A DNA stretch of 64,000 nt from Nakaseomyces glabratus (GCF_010111755.1 NC_088963.1:558001-622000), one strand, 5' to 3'. Positions 39,000 through 49,830 are shown, counted from the stretch's first letter. The notes: generated by a model from the letters alone, not told the origin. Made by a program: numbers and translations.

Positions 39000-40307
39000 A
39001 TGGCTTTCGAAGACTATTTCTCATTCCAAGTGTTTTTCATATTCCTCCGGGAGTCTCTAGAGATTGCCGTTATTATTTCTATTCTTTTAACCATTGTCAA
39101 GCAAGGTTTATCTGTCGGTGATGACTCTGAAGATACAGGGAATCAAATCAGCCATGGTATCGATGATGGCATTCCAATAAATGATGTAAATGCAGAACGT
39201 ATACCTTTAACAGTTGAAGAAGAGGAAGAAGCATTCAATATTGAGGGTGAATCAATGGTTCCATCAACTGACGAATCACTTTCATATGCAGATAACTTAA
39301 AACTTTACAAAAAACTAAAAATTCAAATTGTATCCGGGGGTGCTCTGGGTCTAATAATATGTGCCTTTATTGGTGGTGCTTTTATTGCGGTCTTTTATCA
39401 TATCGGTACCGATCTTTGGACTATGAGTGAGCACTATTACGAAGGTATATTGAGTCTTGTGGCCTCGGTGATCATTTCGGTAATGGGCTTGTTCTTCTTA
39501 AGAATGGGTAAATTAAGAGAGAAATTCAGGGTCAAACTTGCGTCTATCATATATTCTGACCGTGGTGGAATGATCTCTAAAGTAAATTCGAGTAAAGCAG
39601 TGAGCTTTAGTGAGAAATATGCATTTTTTATCTTACCGTTTGTTACATCATTACGTGAAGGTTTGGAAGCTGTTGTGTTTATTGGTGGTGTAGGCCTCGA
39701 TCAACCAATGAGCGCTATTATGGTTTCTATGGCTTGTGCAGTCTGTATTAGTGGCGTGTTTGGTGTATTTTTCTTCCGCTACTCTAGTTCGCTATCTCTT
39801 AAAATCTGTCTTGTTGTTACTACCTGCTTCATGTACCTGATTGCATCAGGATTATTCTCAAAAGGTGTATGGCAACTGGAGTTACAAGATTATGTTAATA
39901 AATGTAATGGACAAGATATGAGTGAAGTTGGAAGTGGACCTGGATCCTACGATATCTCACGCTCAGTCTGGCATGTAAACTGTTGTAATGGCGAAACTGA
40001 TGGTGGATGGATGATTCTAACAGCTATCTTTGGATGGACAAATAGTGCCACATATGGCTCTGTTTTAAGTTACATTATATACTGGCTAATTTTAATTGGC
40101 TGCCTGAAATTACTTACTCTGGAAGAGCAATACGGTTACATTCCTGGGTTGCCAGTTTCATGGCAAAAGAAGAGGATAATAAAAAGGCTGAAAATTGCCC
40201 ATGCTTCACTAAAACTAAAACAAAATATTGGTTCTACCTCTATGAGTAATGGTGTTCAATCACAGCGTGTTTCAAAGGATAGCACTACCCCACTAATAAG
40301 TCACTGA
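39000..40307 (+). CDS. FTH1: Vacuolar high-affinity iron permease Fth1
   Basis: 435 residues, Ftr1/Fth1 family. Fth1 works with the multicopper oxidase Fet5 to release iron from the vacuole. Both iron-binding motifs of the family are present: RESLE (about 17) in the first membrane segment and REGLE (about 219). About seven hydrophobic segments are visible. Between the first two lies an acidic soluble loop (about 38-95) typical of Fth1 and absent from Ftr1. Collinear with YBR207W, which supports FTH1 over FTR1. Confidence 0.95.
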   Translation: MAFEDYFSFQVFFIFLRESLEIAVIISILLTIVKQGLSVGDDSEDTGNQISHGIDDGIPINDVNAERIPLTVEEEEEAFNIEGESMVPSTDESLSYADNLKLYKKLKIQIVSGGALGLIICAFIGGAFIAVFYHIGTDLWTMSEHYYEGILSLVASVIISVMGLFFLRMGKLREKFRVKLASIIYSDRGGMISKVNSSKAVSFSEKYAFFILPFVTSLREGLEAVVFIGGVGLDQPMSAIMVSMACAVCISGVFGVFFFRYSSSLSLKICLVVTTCFMYLIASGLFSKGVWQLELQDYVNKCNGQDMSEVGSGPGSYDISRSVWHVNCCNGETDGGWMILTAIFGWTNSATYGSVLSYIIYWLILIGCLKLLTLEEQYGYIPGLPVSWQKKRIIKRLKIAHASLKLKQNIGSTSMSNGVQSQRVSKDSTTPLISH

Positions 40308-40464
40308 AACATCAGAAAGCTAATGTCATTTCCATGTAAGTAATTTATGTTATCATGCTTTTATATTAATAAAAATTCTTCTCCATTGTTGTTATGTTAA
40401 TTGAGATTTTCATTTTATTTCTTTTATAAAAATAAGCTATACTATAGAATTATATCCGATTCTT
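40308..40464. terminator. Shared 3' region of convergent FTH1 and DUR1,2
   Basis: 157 bp, very AT-rich, between two converging gene ends. It contains TTATATTAATAAAA- and TTTTATAAAAATAA-type sequences suitable for polyadenylation on either strand. Confidence 0.4.
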
Positions 40465-43400
40465 TTACAAGCATTGAATTATTGCCACAGGATCACCGGC
40501 ATCAACCATGTCTCCATTTTTGAATAAGAATTTTTTCAGTTTTCCAACCACAGATGATGAAACTATCATCTCCGTTTTCATAGCCTCAATCACAGCAACA
40601 CCTTGGTCTTTCTCTATGCTTGCTCCAATCTCTACTATAGGTTTCCAGAATCTGCCTGCATATTCAGAGAAAATATATTCGCAGTCATCTTCTAATATGT
40701 TTTGTTCAATAACTTCAGTTGTGGTTTGTTTCAAATCTGCATTCGCCTCTTGTATTTTTTGGGCAAATTTTGAATAGTTGTCCCCTCTTTGGGCCCTCTG
40801 ATGCTCCTCTATAGCTTCGATATTATCTTGAACCCATTTCAAGTAACTACCATGATCAAAAACAACATCATCTACATCGATTTTGTAATTACCATTGTCC
40901 CACTCATCGGTATATTCATCAATTTGTTCCTCTGAGACAGGGTAAAATTCAATTTGATCAAATGGGGACAATAACCATGGCTCATCTTTCTTTGATTGTA
41001 ACATCAATCTATCCCAAATAGGGATTGTTCTGCCAACCAATTGATACCCGCCGGGACTATCCGCGGCATAAATACACATATAGGATCCACCTATTCCAAC
41101 TACTCCTCTTTTAGTAAAAGTTCTAGAAGGGTTGTACTTGCTACCTAGTAATCTATTCCGTGGATCCAAGGGTATGGCACACGGTGATCCTAAAAATACA
41201 TCTCCAACACCAAGTACCATGTATCTCGTTGTGTATATTAGCTGACGGATATCATCATGTGTCAAGTTGTTAACTTCGGCAACAAAGTCTACATTATTTG
41301 GTAGCCATGGTGCTTTAGAGCGTATTGTCTCTTGGTATCTCTTCACACATGCAAGAGTTTCTTTATCTTCAAAAGCCATTGGTAGTCTGAATATTCTTGA
41401 TTTCACCGACCAGTTTTTTTCTTGGGGTAATTGCTCTTCATATGCGATTAACGTCTTAAGTAATTCTTTCTGCGAAATTTCATAGCCGTCATATTCAACC
41501 AATACTGATCTAACACCCTGTGACATCTCCTTGATCCCTTTTGTATTTCTTTGGGATATAATATCTATCAAAGATTTTATTCTGTAGCACAAGTTCAATT
41601 CAAAAATGTCATCTCCATATTCAATCAGGATGTATCTGTCCCCAGCTTGTCTGTAAACTACTTTAGGCGATTGCAATTCTTGACCATCTTTTTGGAAAAG
41701 TATCGGGTCTTCTGGTGATTTAAGTAGTGGTTGATCACTTAGCTTCTGAAGCGCACACGAGGACATATCATTGATAATAACATCTTGATTTTCTTTCAAG
41801 TTTCTAGCGCTTTGCCAATCTATTGGGGTAAAATTAATTGTATCACCTGGCTTCAATTGTCCAACCTTCCACATCTCTGCTTCACTGACGACAGCTTGGC
41901 ATACAAATCCACCGAGAGAAGGTCCATCACAAGTAATTATAACAGGTTCATCTCCAGTAAAATTGATAGCACCAAGCGAGTAAACGTAATCATGAGTATT
42001 AGAAGGATGAAGACCTCCTTCACCACCGTCAGTACGGGACCATTTAGGCTTTGGTCCAATCAGTCTTACACCAAATCTATTAGAATTGTAATGAACTTTC
42101 CACTCGGATTTGAAGAACTCCATCATACCTTCGGATTCGAAAATATCAGGTGCGCCATGAGGACCAGCTAGAACACCAATAGTCCAGACGCCATCATTTG
42201 GTATATCAGGTCTAACATATATAGGAGCTTTTTCTGGTGAAAAGCATGGTGATGGAATACCGTGTTCAGAGTCAAACTGCTGAGGAAGAGACAAGACATC
42301 ACCTCTTTTCAATGCTCGACCATTAAATCCTCCTAAATTACCCATAGTGAAGGTGGAAAACGATCCCATGTATTTGGGTACATCGATACCTCCCCTAATG
42401 GCTAGGTATGCTCGACTGCCTTTTACAATTTTACCAATTGAAAGAACGGACCCAGTTTTGACAGATATAGGCTCAAACATTGGTATTTTCTTTTCATCCA
42501 ATTTACAACATACCTCACCACCTGCTATGGATACTAAACTATCAGAGTAAAACTTTATAGTAGGACCTGTTAAAGTTATTTCGATGCCTGGTGTTCTTTC
42601 ATCATTACCTACAATTCTATTAGCCAATCTGAATGAATAATTGTCCATAGGACCACATGGAGGAACGCCAATTCTCCAATAGTTGACCCTGCCAGGGTAG
42701 TCCTGAATAGTGGTTAGCGCGCCAGGTTCAATTATCTCGACTGCTGATGGACTATATTCATAGGTGTTAAGATAGTTGGTTGATAACTGCGCATTCCTGA
42801 ACATCTCTGAAGAGATCAGACTTTTTAAGTAGTCGACATTTGTAACACATCCATATATTTTGGTTTCATTCAATGCTTTCTTCATTTTTAAAATAGCCTC
42901 ATTTCTATCTTTGCCATGAACAATTATTTTAGCCAATGTAGGATCAAACTCAGGGGAGATTTTGGTTCCCTTCTTAACCCAAGTATCCACTCGGCAGTCG
43001 TTTGGAAACTGTACATCGACAAGCTCTCCTGGAGATGGTCTAAAATCTTTTAAAGGATTTTCTGCATATACACGTACTTCTATTGAAGCTCCATTTTGTG
43101 AAATGTTAAATTCATCGAGAGAAGGCATTACACCGGCAGATATTTTAATCATCCATTCAACCAAATCAAGGCCTGTTACCATTTCAGTGATAGGATGTTC
43201 GACTTGCAATCTGGTGTTGACTTCTAAGAAGTAAAATTGATCTCTCTGTTCGTCGTAAATAAACTCAACAGTTCCTGCACCTCTATAATTTAGGTATGCT
43301 CCTAATCGCTCTGCAGCTGTTAGCATTTTTTGTCTAGTCTCTCTAGGAAGGTTAGGAGCCGGTGTTTCTTCTATTACTTTTTGATTCCTACGCTGTAATG

Positions 43401-45969
43401 AGCAATCACGTTCACCTAGAGCAAGTGTCTTGCCCTTACCATCCCCCATAATTTGGACCTCAACATGTCTTGCGTTATCAATGAATTTTTCCATAAAAAC
43501 TCCTGAGTCACCGAAATAGGATGATCCCTGATGCTTAACAGTCTCAAATGCTTTTCTCATGTCTTGCTCATTATCAACTTTTTGTAACCCAATTCCACCT
43601 CCACCAGCGGTTGATTTCACCATAACTGGGTATCCAATGTTTTTTGCAATCGTAAAGGCCTCATCAGCGTTCTTGACTAGTGGAGAACCAGGCACTAGCG
43701 GTACTCCAGCACTTTTAGCAACTTCTCTTGCGGAATGCTTTAGACCTAATTTTCTAATTGTTTCACCCCTAGGCCCAATAAATTGTATACCTTCTTGTTC
43801 ACATCTATCGGCAAAGGATGCATTCTCAGATAAGAAACCATAGCCGGGAATTATAGCATCGACGTCATATTTCTTTGCTATCGAAATAATCTTTTCAACA
43901 TGCAAATATGTTTCTTCCACTGTATGTCCATCAAGAGCTTGAGCCATATCGACATCAAGAACATGTTGAGAGTATTTATCTGTCGCAGAGTAAATGGCTA
44001 GTGATTTGATTTGCATTGATTTCAGTGTTTTTATAATACGCACAGCTATTTCTCCTCTATTTGCAACTAATACTGTCTTGAAGTGTCCTTTTTTTGATTC
44101 ATTAGATGGTATTATACTCTCAATGTAAGCCCTAAAGCCGCCGTAATGAGAAATGTCTATAGAACCTGTACTGTTATAACCACTTTCTTCACATATAAAA
44201 GACTTAACCCATTTTCCATTTTCCAGTTCCACCGACCCTATTCCTAGTGGTTCTGGAACAAAAGAAATAAATTCACCAAACTTTTCTTTAGGAACACTAT
44301 ATAATTCAAGTTCGATTTGAGAACCTGTTCCACTTGTAATTCTTCTCAAACCTGGTTTCAAAACAGGGCCGTTTTTTGGCAATGCGTATAGTTCATATTT
44401 TTTGGCTGTTTTTGTCGAGCAAATAAATGTAGCATTAACTTTCTCCAATTGCCAATGAAGTGGTAATCCTCTTAAATGGGCACCCACAACAGCTAAAACT
44501 ATAGAATCATCAGAGCTTACAATTGGTCCTTCTAAAGAGTCATCTTTCAATCCGACATATCTGTCTAAAAACATTCCATATGGTCTGGTACCACTTGGAT
44601 ATAGCTGAGCTAAAAACCGTTTTGCCAGTTGAAGTAAAGCATAGTCCTCAAATTTTTTGGCTATTAGTGTTACACCATTAGGCAATCCATCAGAACGGAA
44701 TCCTACGGGTATTGCTAAAGCTGATAGATCAGCTAAGTTAACAAAATTAGTCCATGTTCCTTGCCTTGAGTTGACTAGTATTGGCTCTTTGTCAACTTCT
44801 TCAAAGGATGGGTTTAGTGGGCAGGTCGGTACACATAGGACATCGATATCTTGCAGTAAGACCTCCACTTTTCTCAGTATACCTTGGCGTTTGTATTCGT
44901 ATTCAAAAGCATCTGCAGCATCAAATTTAGTTGCACTTTTGATGATACCATAAACAACTGGATCAAGAGTACTCTGTTGGGGGGATGTTTCTAGAAACTT
45001 CCTTGTAGCAGCATATCTTTCTGCTACCCAAGTTCCCTCATAAAGACAACGGGCAAGTTCTAAAAGTGGCTCGAAATCAATAATTTTTATCTGTGCTCCT
45101 AATTGCTTGAAATTATCGATGGCCCTATCATATAAGAGTGGGTTCTCTTTTTCACCATACCACATAACATTCTTAGGAATAGCGACAGTGAGATTCTTGT
45201 TAAAGCTTTGAAGAGGATTAGCTGGAAATGATCTTGAATATTCATCATTTTCAATATCAAGTTTGGTCATGATTTTAAGACATTTCTCAGCATCTGAAAG
45301 ATTCATTGAAAAGACAGAAACACAATCCAATGATTTACAGGCTGGGACAACACCGCTACAAGAGAATATTCCTCTTGTAGGCTTTAAGCCAATAATATTA
45401 TTAAGTGCCGCAGGAACTCTTCCCGAGCCTGCAGTATCTGTCCCTAATGCGATGGGAACAATTCCTCTAGCTACAACAGACGCAGAACCCGCTGAAGAGC
45501 CCCCAGAAACATGCTTATCACTGAAAACACAAGGAGTGCGGCCATATGGCGATCTAGTTCCGACAAGACCTGTAGCAAATTGATCTAAATTAGTCTTACC
45601 AATAATGATAGCTCCAGCCTGCTTCAACAATTCTACAACAGTACTGTCTCTTGTTGGCATATAAGAGAAGGATGGGCAAGCTGCTGTTGTAGGGAAACCC
45701 TTTGCATCGATGTTATCCTTTACTGCAATAGGAACACCGTAAAGTGGTAATTTCTCTTTCTCGTGTCTACTTTGCAACAACTGCCATTGTTGCTCTAGCA
45801 ATGATTCGGTTGCCACACTGATCCATGCTGGGTCCTCTGGTGCAATTCTTTGATTCTTCACTAACTCAAGAAGAGATTCATATGAATCCTTAGGGGTGGA
45901 TTTGAAGTGAAAGTCTATCCAATCCTGGATAGACCAGCCTATTGAAGGGCAAATATTAGTAGCAGTCAT
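40465..45969 (-). CDS. DUR1,2: Urea amidolyase (urea carboxylase plus allophanate hydrolase)
   Basis: 1834 residues, bifunctional. Urea is carboxylated to allophanate by the biotin-dependent C-terminal part and hydrolysed to ammonia and CO2 by the N-terminal part. Amidase domain: AVKDNIDAKG (catalytic Lys), GGSSAGSASVVARG and DTAGSGRVPAA (catalytic serines), followed by the allophanate-hydrolase C domain to about 600. Biotin carboxylase starts at about 630 (VLVANRGEIAVRIIKTL), with the ATP-grasp loop GGGGIGLQKV and EVNTRLQVEHPITE. KipA/KipI-like carboxyltransferase domains occupy about 1100-1700. The C-terminal biotinyl domain carries the biotin lysine in EAMKTEM (about 1799). All domains look intact. 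GATA sites lie upstream. Collinear with YBR208C. Confidence 0.98.
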   Translation of the reverse strand: MTATNICPSIGWSIQDWIDFHFKSTPKDSYESLLELVKNQRIAPEDPAWISVATESLLEQQWQLLQSRHEKEKLPLYGVPIAVKDNIDAKGFPTTAACPSFSYMPTRDSTVVELLKQAGAIIIGKTNLDQFATGLVGTRSPYGRTPCVFSDKHVSGGSSAGSASVVARGIVPIALGTDTAGSGRVPAALNNIIGLKPTRGIFSCSGVVPACKSLDCVSVFSMNLSDAEKCLKIMTKLDIENDEYSRSFPANPLQSFNKNLTVAIPKNVMWYGEKENPLLYDRAIDNFKQLGAQIKIIDFEPLLELARCLYEGTWVAERYAATRKFLETSPQQSTLDPVVYGIIKSATKFDAADAFEYEYKRQGILRKVEVLLQDIDVLCVPTCPLNPSFEEVDKEPILVNSRQGTWTNFVNLADLSALAIPVGFRSDGLPNGVTLIAKKFEDYALLQLAKRFLAQLYPSGTRPYGMFLDRYVGLKDDSLEGPIVSSDDSIVLAVVGAHLRGLPLHWQLEKVNATFICSTKTAKKYELYALPKNGPVLKPGLRRITSGTGSQIELELYSVPKEKFGEFISFVPEPLGIGSVELENGKWVKSFICEESGYNSTGSIDISHYGGFRAYIESIIPSNESKKGHFKTVLVANRGEIAVRIIKTLKSMQIKSLAIYSATDKYSQHVLDVDMAQALDGHTVEETYLHVEKIISIAKKYDVDAIIPGYGFLSENASFADRCEQEGIQFIGPRGETIRKLGLKHSAREVAKSAGVPLVPGSPLVKNADEAFTIAKNIGYPVMVKSTAGGGGIGLQKVDNEQDMRKAFETVKHQGSSYFGDSGVFMEKFIDNARHVEVQIMGDGKGKTLALGERDCSLQRRNQKVIEETPAPNLPRETRQKMLTAAERLGAYLNYRGAGTVEFIYDEQRDQFYFLEVNTRLQVEHPITEMVTGLDLVEWMIKISAGVMPSLDEFNISQNGASIEVRVYAENPLKDFRPSPGELVDVQFPNDCRVDTWVKKGTKISPEFDPTLAKIIVHGKDRNEAILKMKKALNETKIYGCVTNVDYLKSLISSEMFRNAQLSTNYLNTYEYSPSAVEIIEPGALTTIQDYPGRVNYWRIGVPPCGPMDNYSFRLANRIVGNDERTPGIEITLTGPTIKFYSDSLVSIAGGEVCCKLDEKKIPMFEPISVKTGSVLSIGKIVKGSRAYLAIRGGIDVPKYMGSFSTFTMGNLGGFNGRALKRGDVLSLPQQFDSEHGIPSPCFSPEKAPIYVRPDIPNDGVWTIGVLAGPHGAPDIFESEGMMEFFKSEWKVHYNSNRFGVRLIGPKPKWSRTDGGEGGLHPSNTHDYVYSLGAINFTGDEPVIITCDGPSLGGFVCQAVVSEAEMWKVGQLKPGDTINFTPIDWQSARNLKENQDVIINDMSSCALQKLSDQPLLKSPEDPILFQKDGQELQSPKVVYRQAGDRYILIEYGDDIFELNLCYRIKSLIDIISQRNTKGIKEMSQGVRSVLVEYDGYEISQKELLKTLIAYEEQLPQEKNWSVKSRIFRLPMAFEDKETLACVKRYQETIRSKAPWLPNNVDFVAEVNNLTHDDIRQLIYTTRYMVLGVGDVFLGSPCAIPLDPRNRLLGSKYNPSRTFTKRGVVGIGGSYMCIYAADSPGGYQLVGRTIPIWDRLMLQSKKDEPWLLSPFDQIEFYPVSEEQIDEYTDEWDNGNYKIDVDDVVFDHGSYLKWVQDNIEAIEEHQRAQRGDNYSKFAQKIQEANADLKQTTTEVIEQNILEDDCEYIFSEYAGRFWKPIVEIGASIEKDQGVAVIEAMKTEMIVSSSVVGKLKKFLFKNGDMVDAGDPVAIIQCL

Positions 45970-46601
45970 TATAATCTTTTAATGAATGCCTGAACTTGTT
46001 TGATTAAGTTTTATCCTACTAGTAAAAAAAATATGAAGGAGAGTGTCATATAAGAACCTCTTTAAAAACGTATAATGTTTCAACTGGTTTCGATGTATTC
46101 CTCAAACTTCCAGCCTTTTTATATGTAGCAGTCCTCATTTTTGTATTAGACAGCACAAAAGTGAAATATAATAACCTTTGGACCTAGGTTTACTGTTAAA
46201 GATTGACAATAATCTAATATAGACGAATTCTAAAACGCAATTTCTTGATCCGCAATACTGGAATTAATCTATGGAGAGCGCAAATTTCAATTTCAACTGC
46301 ATAGGAAATTGTATATGTGCATACATAGACTAGGATGCACAATTAAAGTTTTCCAAACAAAATTATTGTGAATTTCCCTTATCTCGACGCAATTTCCAGC
46401 CAAAATACGCTTGATGTCAAGGATTTTCCAAATGTATAACTTTCAGATGTTGTTGATCAGATCGAAAACTATCCGAATACCAAAAAATAAAAAAAAAAAG
46501 CAGGGGTTCCATACAAATAACTATTACCTGTCGATTATAGTTACTTGTTGTTTCTCATTGTTAGTTAGCCATGAACAAAAAACCATTGGAAGATTCAAAA
46601 A

Positions 46602-46689
46602 GATAAGTCTATCTTATCTTATCGGTGACTAAGATAGCCAAATAGGGTAACTCTTATCGGCTGATAAAAGCAGATATGTCAATAGATAA
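46602..46689. promoter_or_regulatory. GATA-factor site cluster upstream of DUR1,2
   Basis: Within 88 bp there are GATAAG at 46602, CTTATC at 46613, 46618 and 46653, and GATAA at 46663 and 46685. A further CTTATC lies at 46378. GATAAG is the core bound by Gln3, Gat1, Dal80 and Gzf3 in nitrogen catabolite repression. The cluster starts 633 bp upstream of the DUR1,2 ATG, and DUR1,2 is a classic target. Confidence 0.75.
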
Positions 46690-47123
46690 ACACCTATTCG
46701 TGATCAATGCTATGTATTTCAAATGATGAGGACTTTTTACCATCACGTGATTCTACACCAGTGTTTTCCCACACAGAAGATGTGAAATATGAATTTCACT
46801 ACGGAAAGCAAAAACGCATTTTTGTGTATGGGATTGGAACAGATGATGTAAATACTCAAGCGTGGGACAGCACAAATTTGCGTTTTTGTTTTCTATCGTG
46901 GAATACAGTACAGAGTTTTATGATTTTAAGTAGCTAACATAGGTAAAGAGCTCTTACAAATTTGCGTTATTTTTTTTTTCCAATATCTATTTGATTTTTA
47001 TAGTAGTAATTATAACTGGAGTTTATTGTTCACACCAAATATTATGGTATTGGTGTTGTTGTTTTCACTAGACTAACCTGAATTTACCGCTAGAAAGTTA
47101 AACCCATCGTTCCTTTACCAGCC

Positions 47124-47153
47124 GATTTGTATTGATTTGTATTGATTTGTATC
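47124..47153. repeat. Three tandem 10-bp units
   Basis: GATTTGTATT, GATTTGTATT, GATTTGTATC in direct tandem, in noncoding DNA. Confidence 0.9.
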
Positions 47154-47462
47154 TTTTTGAAATTGGCGATATTGGGGAGAATGTAGATGACCATTATGCG
47201 TTATGTAGTGCAATAATTTAATGAAAAGCTCAAGTATAAGTGCGATTTGTTGTTAGTAACAATAACAATAACAAAAAAACTACCAATGGCAATTATACTG
47301 AATCTTTATTTTAGTGCTCGAATGAAGACAGTGTCAACTAGTTCTGATATTGGAACTCTTTGGTTAGTTACCATTACGATAGCTAGGTATTTAAGTAACG
47401 TAATTAGTGCATATGTTGACCAAAACGTAAAAACTATGAAACTTGCATAATAGAGCATAAAC

Positions 47463-47470
47463 AAAAAAAA
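47463..47470 (-). terminator. Pol III terminator of tRNA-Cys
   Basis: T8 on the minus strand, 5 nt past the tRNA 3' end. Confidence 0.7.
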
Positions 47471-47474
47471 TAAG

Positions 47475-47546
47475 AGCTCGCACTCAGGTTCGAACTAAGG
47501 ACCAACAGATTTGCAATCTGCTGCGCTACCACTGCGCCATACGAGC
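47475..47546 (-). tRNA. tRNA-Cys (anticodon GCA)
   Basis: A 72-nt intronless tRNA. The acceptor GCTCGTA pairs with TGCGAGC with a T discriminator, and the anticodon loop reads GATTGCAAATC (GCA). It matches S. cerevisiae tRNA-Cys except in the T loop (GTTCGAACC for GTTCGATCC, from memory). A CAACA start motif lies 13-17 nt upstream (47559-47563, minus strand). It sits at the junction between the YBR208C and YBR163W synteny blocks. Confidence 0.97.
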
Positions 47547-47993
47547 ATCTTAAAACTTGTTGATACTGAATTAACCGCTATGTGTTTTATGCTCTGTATA
47601 TATACTTTTACCCCAATACAACAAACACCTCAAGGAAGCTCCAATATCAAATAGTGAATGCGATCATATGAAACATTCACTGTGAAATTAATCATTGTAG
47701 CCCCTAACACTGATAAAAATTCCACATGGGTTTATAGTTTGCTTTCATCGCAAGCAAACTAAGTGAAATCTCTAATGACATTCGGGCAGTTTTCACACAT
47801 TTTGTATTGCCAGTTTATTATTAGGTTGTGTTCGATGCTCGTGGGTGGAAAATATTCAGCTACTATAACTGATGCCATACACAAGGATATTAACAATGAA
47901 TAACCCGGATTAGGTATTCGTCAACCTGTTTAGTGATCATAAAATAAAACTCCTTTTGAATGAGATATGCAATATTGAGGTGCTCTACATTAA
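47547..47993. other. Spacer between tRNA-Cys and EXO5
   Basis: 447 bp, AT-rich; the tRNA-Cys start motif and the EXO5 3' region. Nothing else is recognised. Confidence 0.5.
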
Positions 47994-49589
47994 TTAAATA
48001 TTATGGATTCTTCTAGCAATCTGAGTCAACTCATCTCCAAGCTTAGTACTTTTAGCAAGGCTATCTTTTATCCATGCACAATGATCTCGATAGTCGCAGT
48101 GCTTACAATACTGATTGTAATTGAAAGTTGTAGCTTCTACGGGTTCAATGGCCCTTTTGCCAAACCAAAAACTACTTGCACTCCTGCAACTTTCACCTAA
48201 GCTTTTCTTATCATTAACGAACTCAACTTCCTGGAAACACTCGTTATTATGATAGTATTCTACCTTTAGTTTTTCTGAGATCAATGGAGTCAACATACTG
48301 TACATTTGTGCAAGTCTCATGGCAAAATACCTTAACGTAATAGGCTTAGCAAAAGTACCGTTCAAGAGTTGACCAGCCAGTTCATGAGAGTTTATATTTT
48401 GGAGGAATTGATGATGCTTGGCATCCGCTAGTGTGAACGAATGAGATATTGGAGCGTTATCAAATTTAGGAAATTGAAACCCATCACCGTTTTGCAATTT
48501 GACAAAGTCTCCAACAAATCCGTCCATCTGTATCATTATTAACAAACAGTTAGCAGGGTTTAATGGCTGATCTACATCCACACCTCGTATTCTTGCATTG
48601 TACAACAACATCTCATAAGTATTGTCTGAGTCGGTGCCTAGACTTAGTAAAAAATGTCTATAGTACATCAATTGTAATTTAGTGGCATTTTGAACCGATT
48701 CCTGAGGCGGTATAAATTTCCTTGTCCTTGTTTTGACATCACTTATTTGAATAGTCAAGCCGTTTTTAGCAAATTCATTACGAGTATTCTTAAGTTTGGC
48801 AATGGAGTCGTCGATTGATCTATGGTGATTGTTTAATGGAAGATTTCCGTTTTTTGAGGTGAGCGTCAAATGATCGATAATGCCGCTAATCAAGATATGT
48901 TGTGATGGGTCCCAAACTTCTGTTTCCATAGGATCATAGAGTTGGTTTGTTTCTTTATTCAGGTACCCATGACACAGTATTTCTCTTGCGTCTCCACTTG
49001 AGAAAAGGTGTATAAGCCTAGTGATAGTTTCTGCCCAGGAGGCCGCCAACACATGCAAGTCATCCTCTACTATTTCCACTGTTTCTGAGAATTGCGGTAT
49101 GTCCTGAGGTCTGATCACTGGAGTATGCTCGGAGTTCTCCAATTTTTGGTGTGTGCGTTCACCGGCGGCCAAGTGTGCTTCTCTAAACAGAGGTAGCCTT
49201 GAGTATAGATCGTAAGCGAAGCGCAACTCGCACCACGATTTGGTCAAAAGCTTAGTAACCGACAATCTATGGGTCTTTAAGTCTCCGGGGTCGTACAGAT
49301 CGTGGTATGGATTCATTCCATCACGCTGCCACAAGAGATCGCCTTTGCCATCTGTGCCGAACTGTGATTTGACATTGTCGATCTTCTGAAACAAGTACTG
49401 GGTTTTTCTACTGGCGTGGGGAGGTTTCGCACGGAGAATGGGTTGCTGGTTTCGGAATATCTTTAACCGCCATAGCCTCAGCTTCTCAACATCCCGAAGA
49501 GTCATATGCGAGTTACAGGATTGTTTCTGTGATATATGAGCTGTTCTTTTCCAAGATGTTTTGTAATTTTTTTCAATCTGTCTTTGCAA
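47994..49589 (-). CDS. EXO5: Exonuclease V (iron-sulfur, mitochondrial)
   Basis: 531 residues. Exo5 is a single-strand DNA exonuclease needed for mitochondrial genome upkeep in yeast. It has a PD-(D/E)XK nuclease core: ISGIIDHLTL (catalytic Asp) and ISDVKTRTRKFIP (Asp and Lys). It also has the four cysteines of the 4Fe-4S staple: one in SWCELRFAYDLY, and three in YCKHCDYRDHCAW near the C-terminus. The N-terminus is basic and lacks acidic residues over the first stretch, fitting a mitochondrial presequence. Length is slightly below the S. cerevisiae protein (YBR163W). The order EXO5-YSY6-TOS1-CSH1 is the YBR163W-YBR161W block, inverted. Confidence 0.95.
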   Translation of the reverse strand: MQRQIEKNYKTSWKRTAHISQKQSCNSHMTLRDVEKLRLWRLKIFRNQQPILRAKPPHASRKTQYLFQKIDNVKSQFGTDGKGDLLWQRDGMNPYHDLYDPGDLKTHRLSVTKLLTKSWCELRFAYDLYSRLPLFREAHLAAGERTHQKLENSEHTPVIRPQDIPQFSETVEIVEDDLHVLAASWAETITRLIHLFSSGDAREILCHGYLNKETNQLYDPMETEVWDPSQHILISGIIDHLTLTSKNGNLPLNNHHRSIDDSIAKLKNTRNEFAKNGLTIQISDVKTRTRKFIPPQESVQNATKLQLMYYRHFLLSLGTDSDNTYEMLLYNARIRGVDVDQPLNPANCLLIMIQMDGFVGDFVKLQNGDGFQFPKFDNAPISHSFTLADAKHHQFLQNINSHELAGQLLNGTFAKPITLRYFAMRLAQMYSMLTPLISEKLKVEYYHNNECFQEVEFVNDKKSLGESCRSASSFWFGKRAIEPVEATTFNYNQYCKHCDYRDHCAWIKDSLAKSTKLGDELTQIARRIHNI

Positions 49590-49830
49590 GTTTCTAGCTC
49601 GGGTAATAATTATTTTTTTTTAAGGGAAATTGAAATAGTAACATTAATTTATTAGAATATTTTTCATCGAAATAGATATACAGATGGCAGTAAATATTAG
49701 TTTTTCCTTTCTCTATGGAGAAAAAAAAATTATGTACAATCAGTGCTATTTTGAGAATAGACAAAGATATCTCTCTAATGGTGGAGAGTTCATTAGTCTA
49801 TTGCTCTAGAACAGACTAAGCAATTTTTTT

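Larger units (their letters stand above)
45970..47474. other. 1.5-kb spacer between DUR1,2 and tRNA-Cys
   Basis: No convincing gene; the frames at 46411-46632, 46707-46937 and 47247-47450 are short and unlike anything known. It contains the GATA-site cluster (46602-46689), a triple 10-bp repeat (47124-47153), and repeated CAAATTTGCGTT-type segments near 46875 and 46958. It is a synteny breakpoint, so decayed gene or LTR remnants are possible. Confidence 0.55.
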
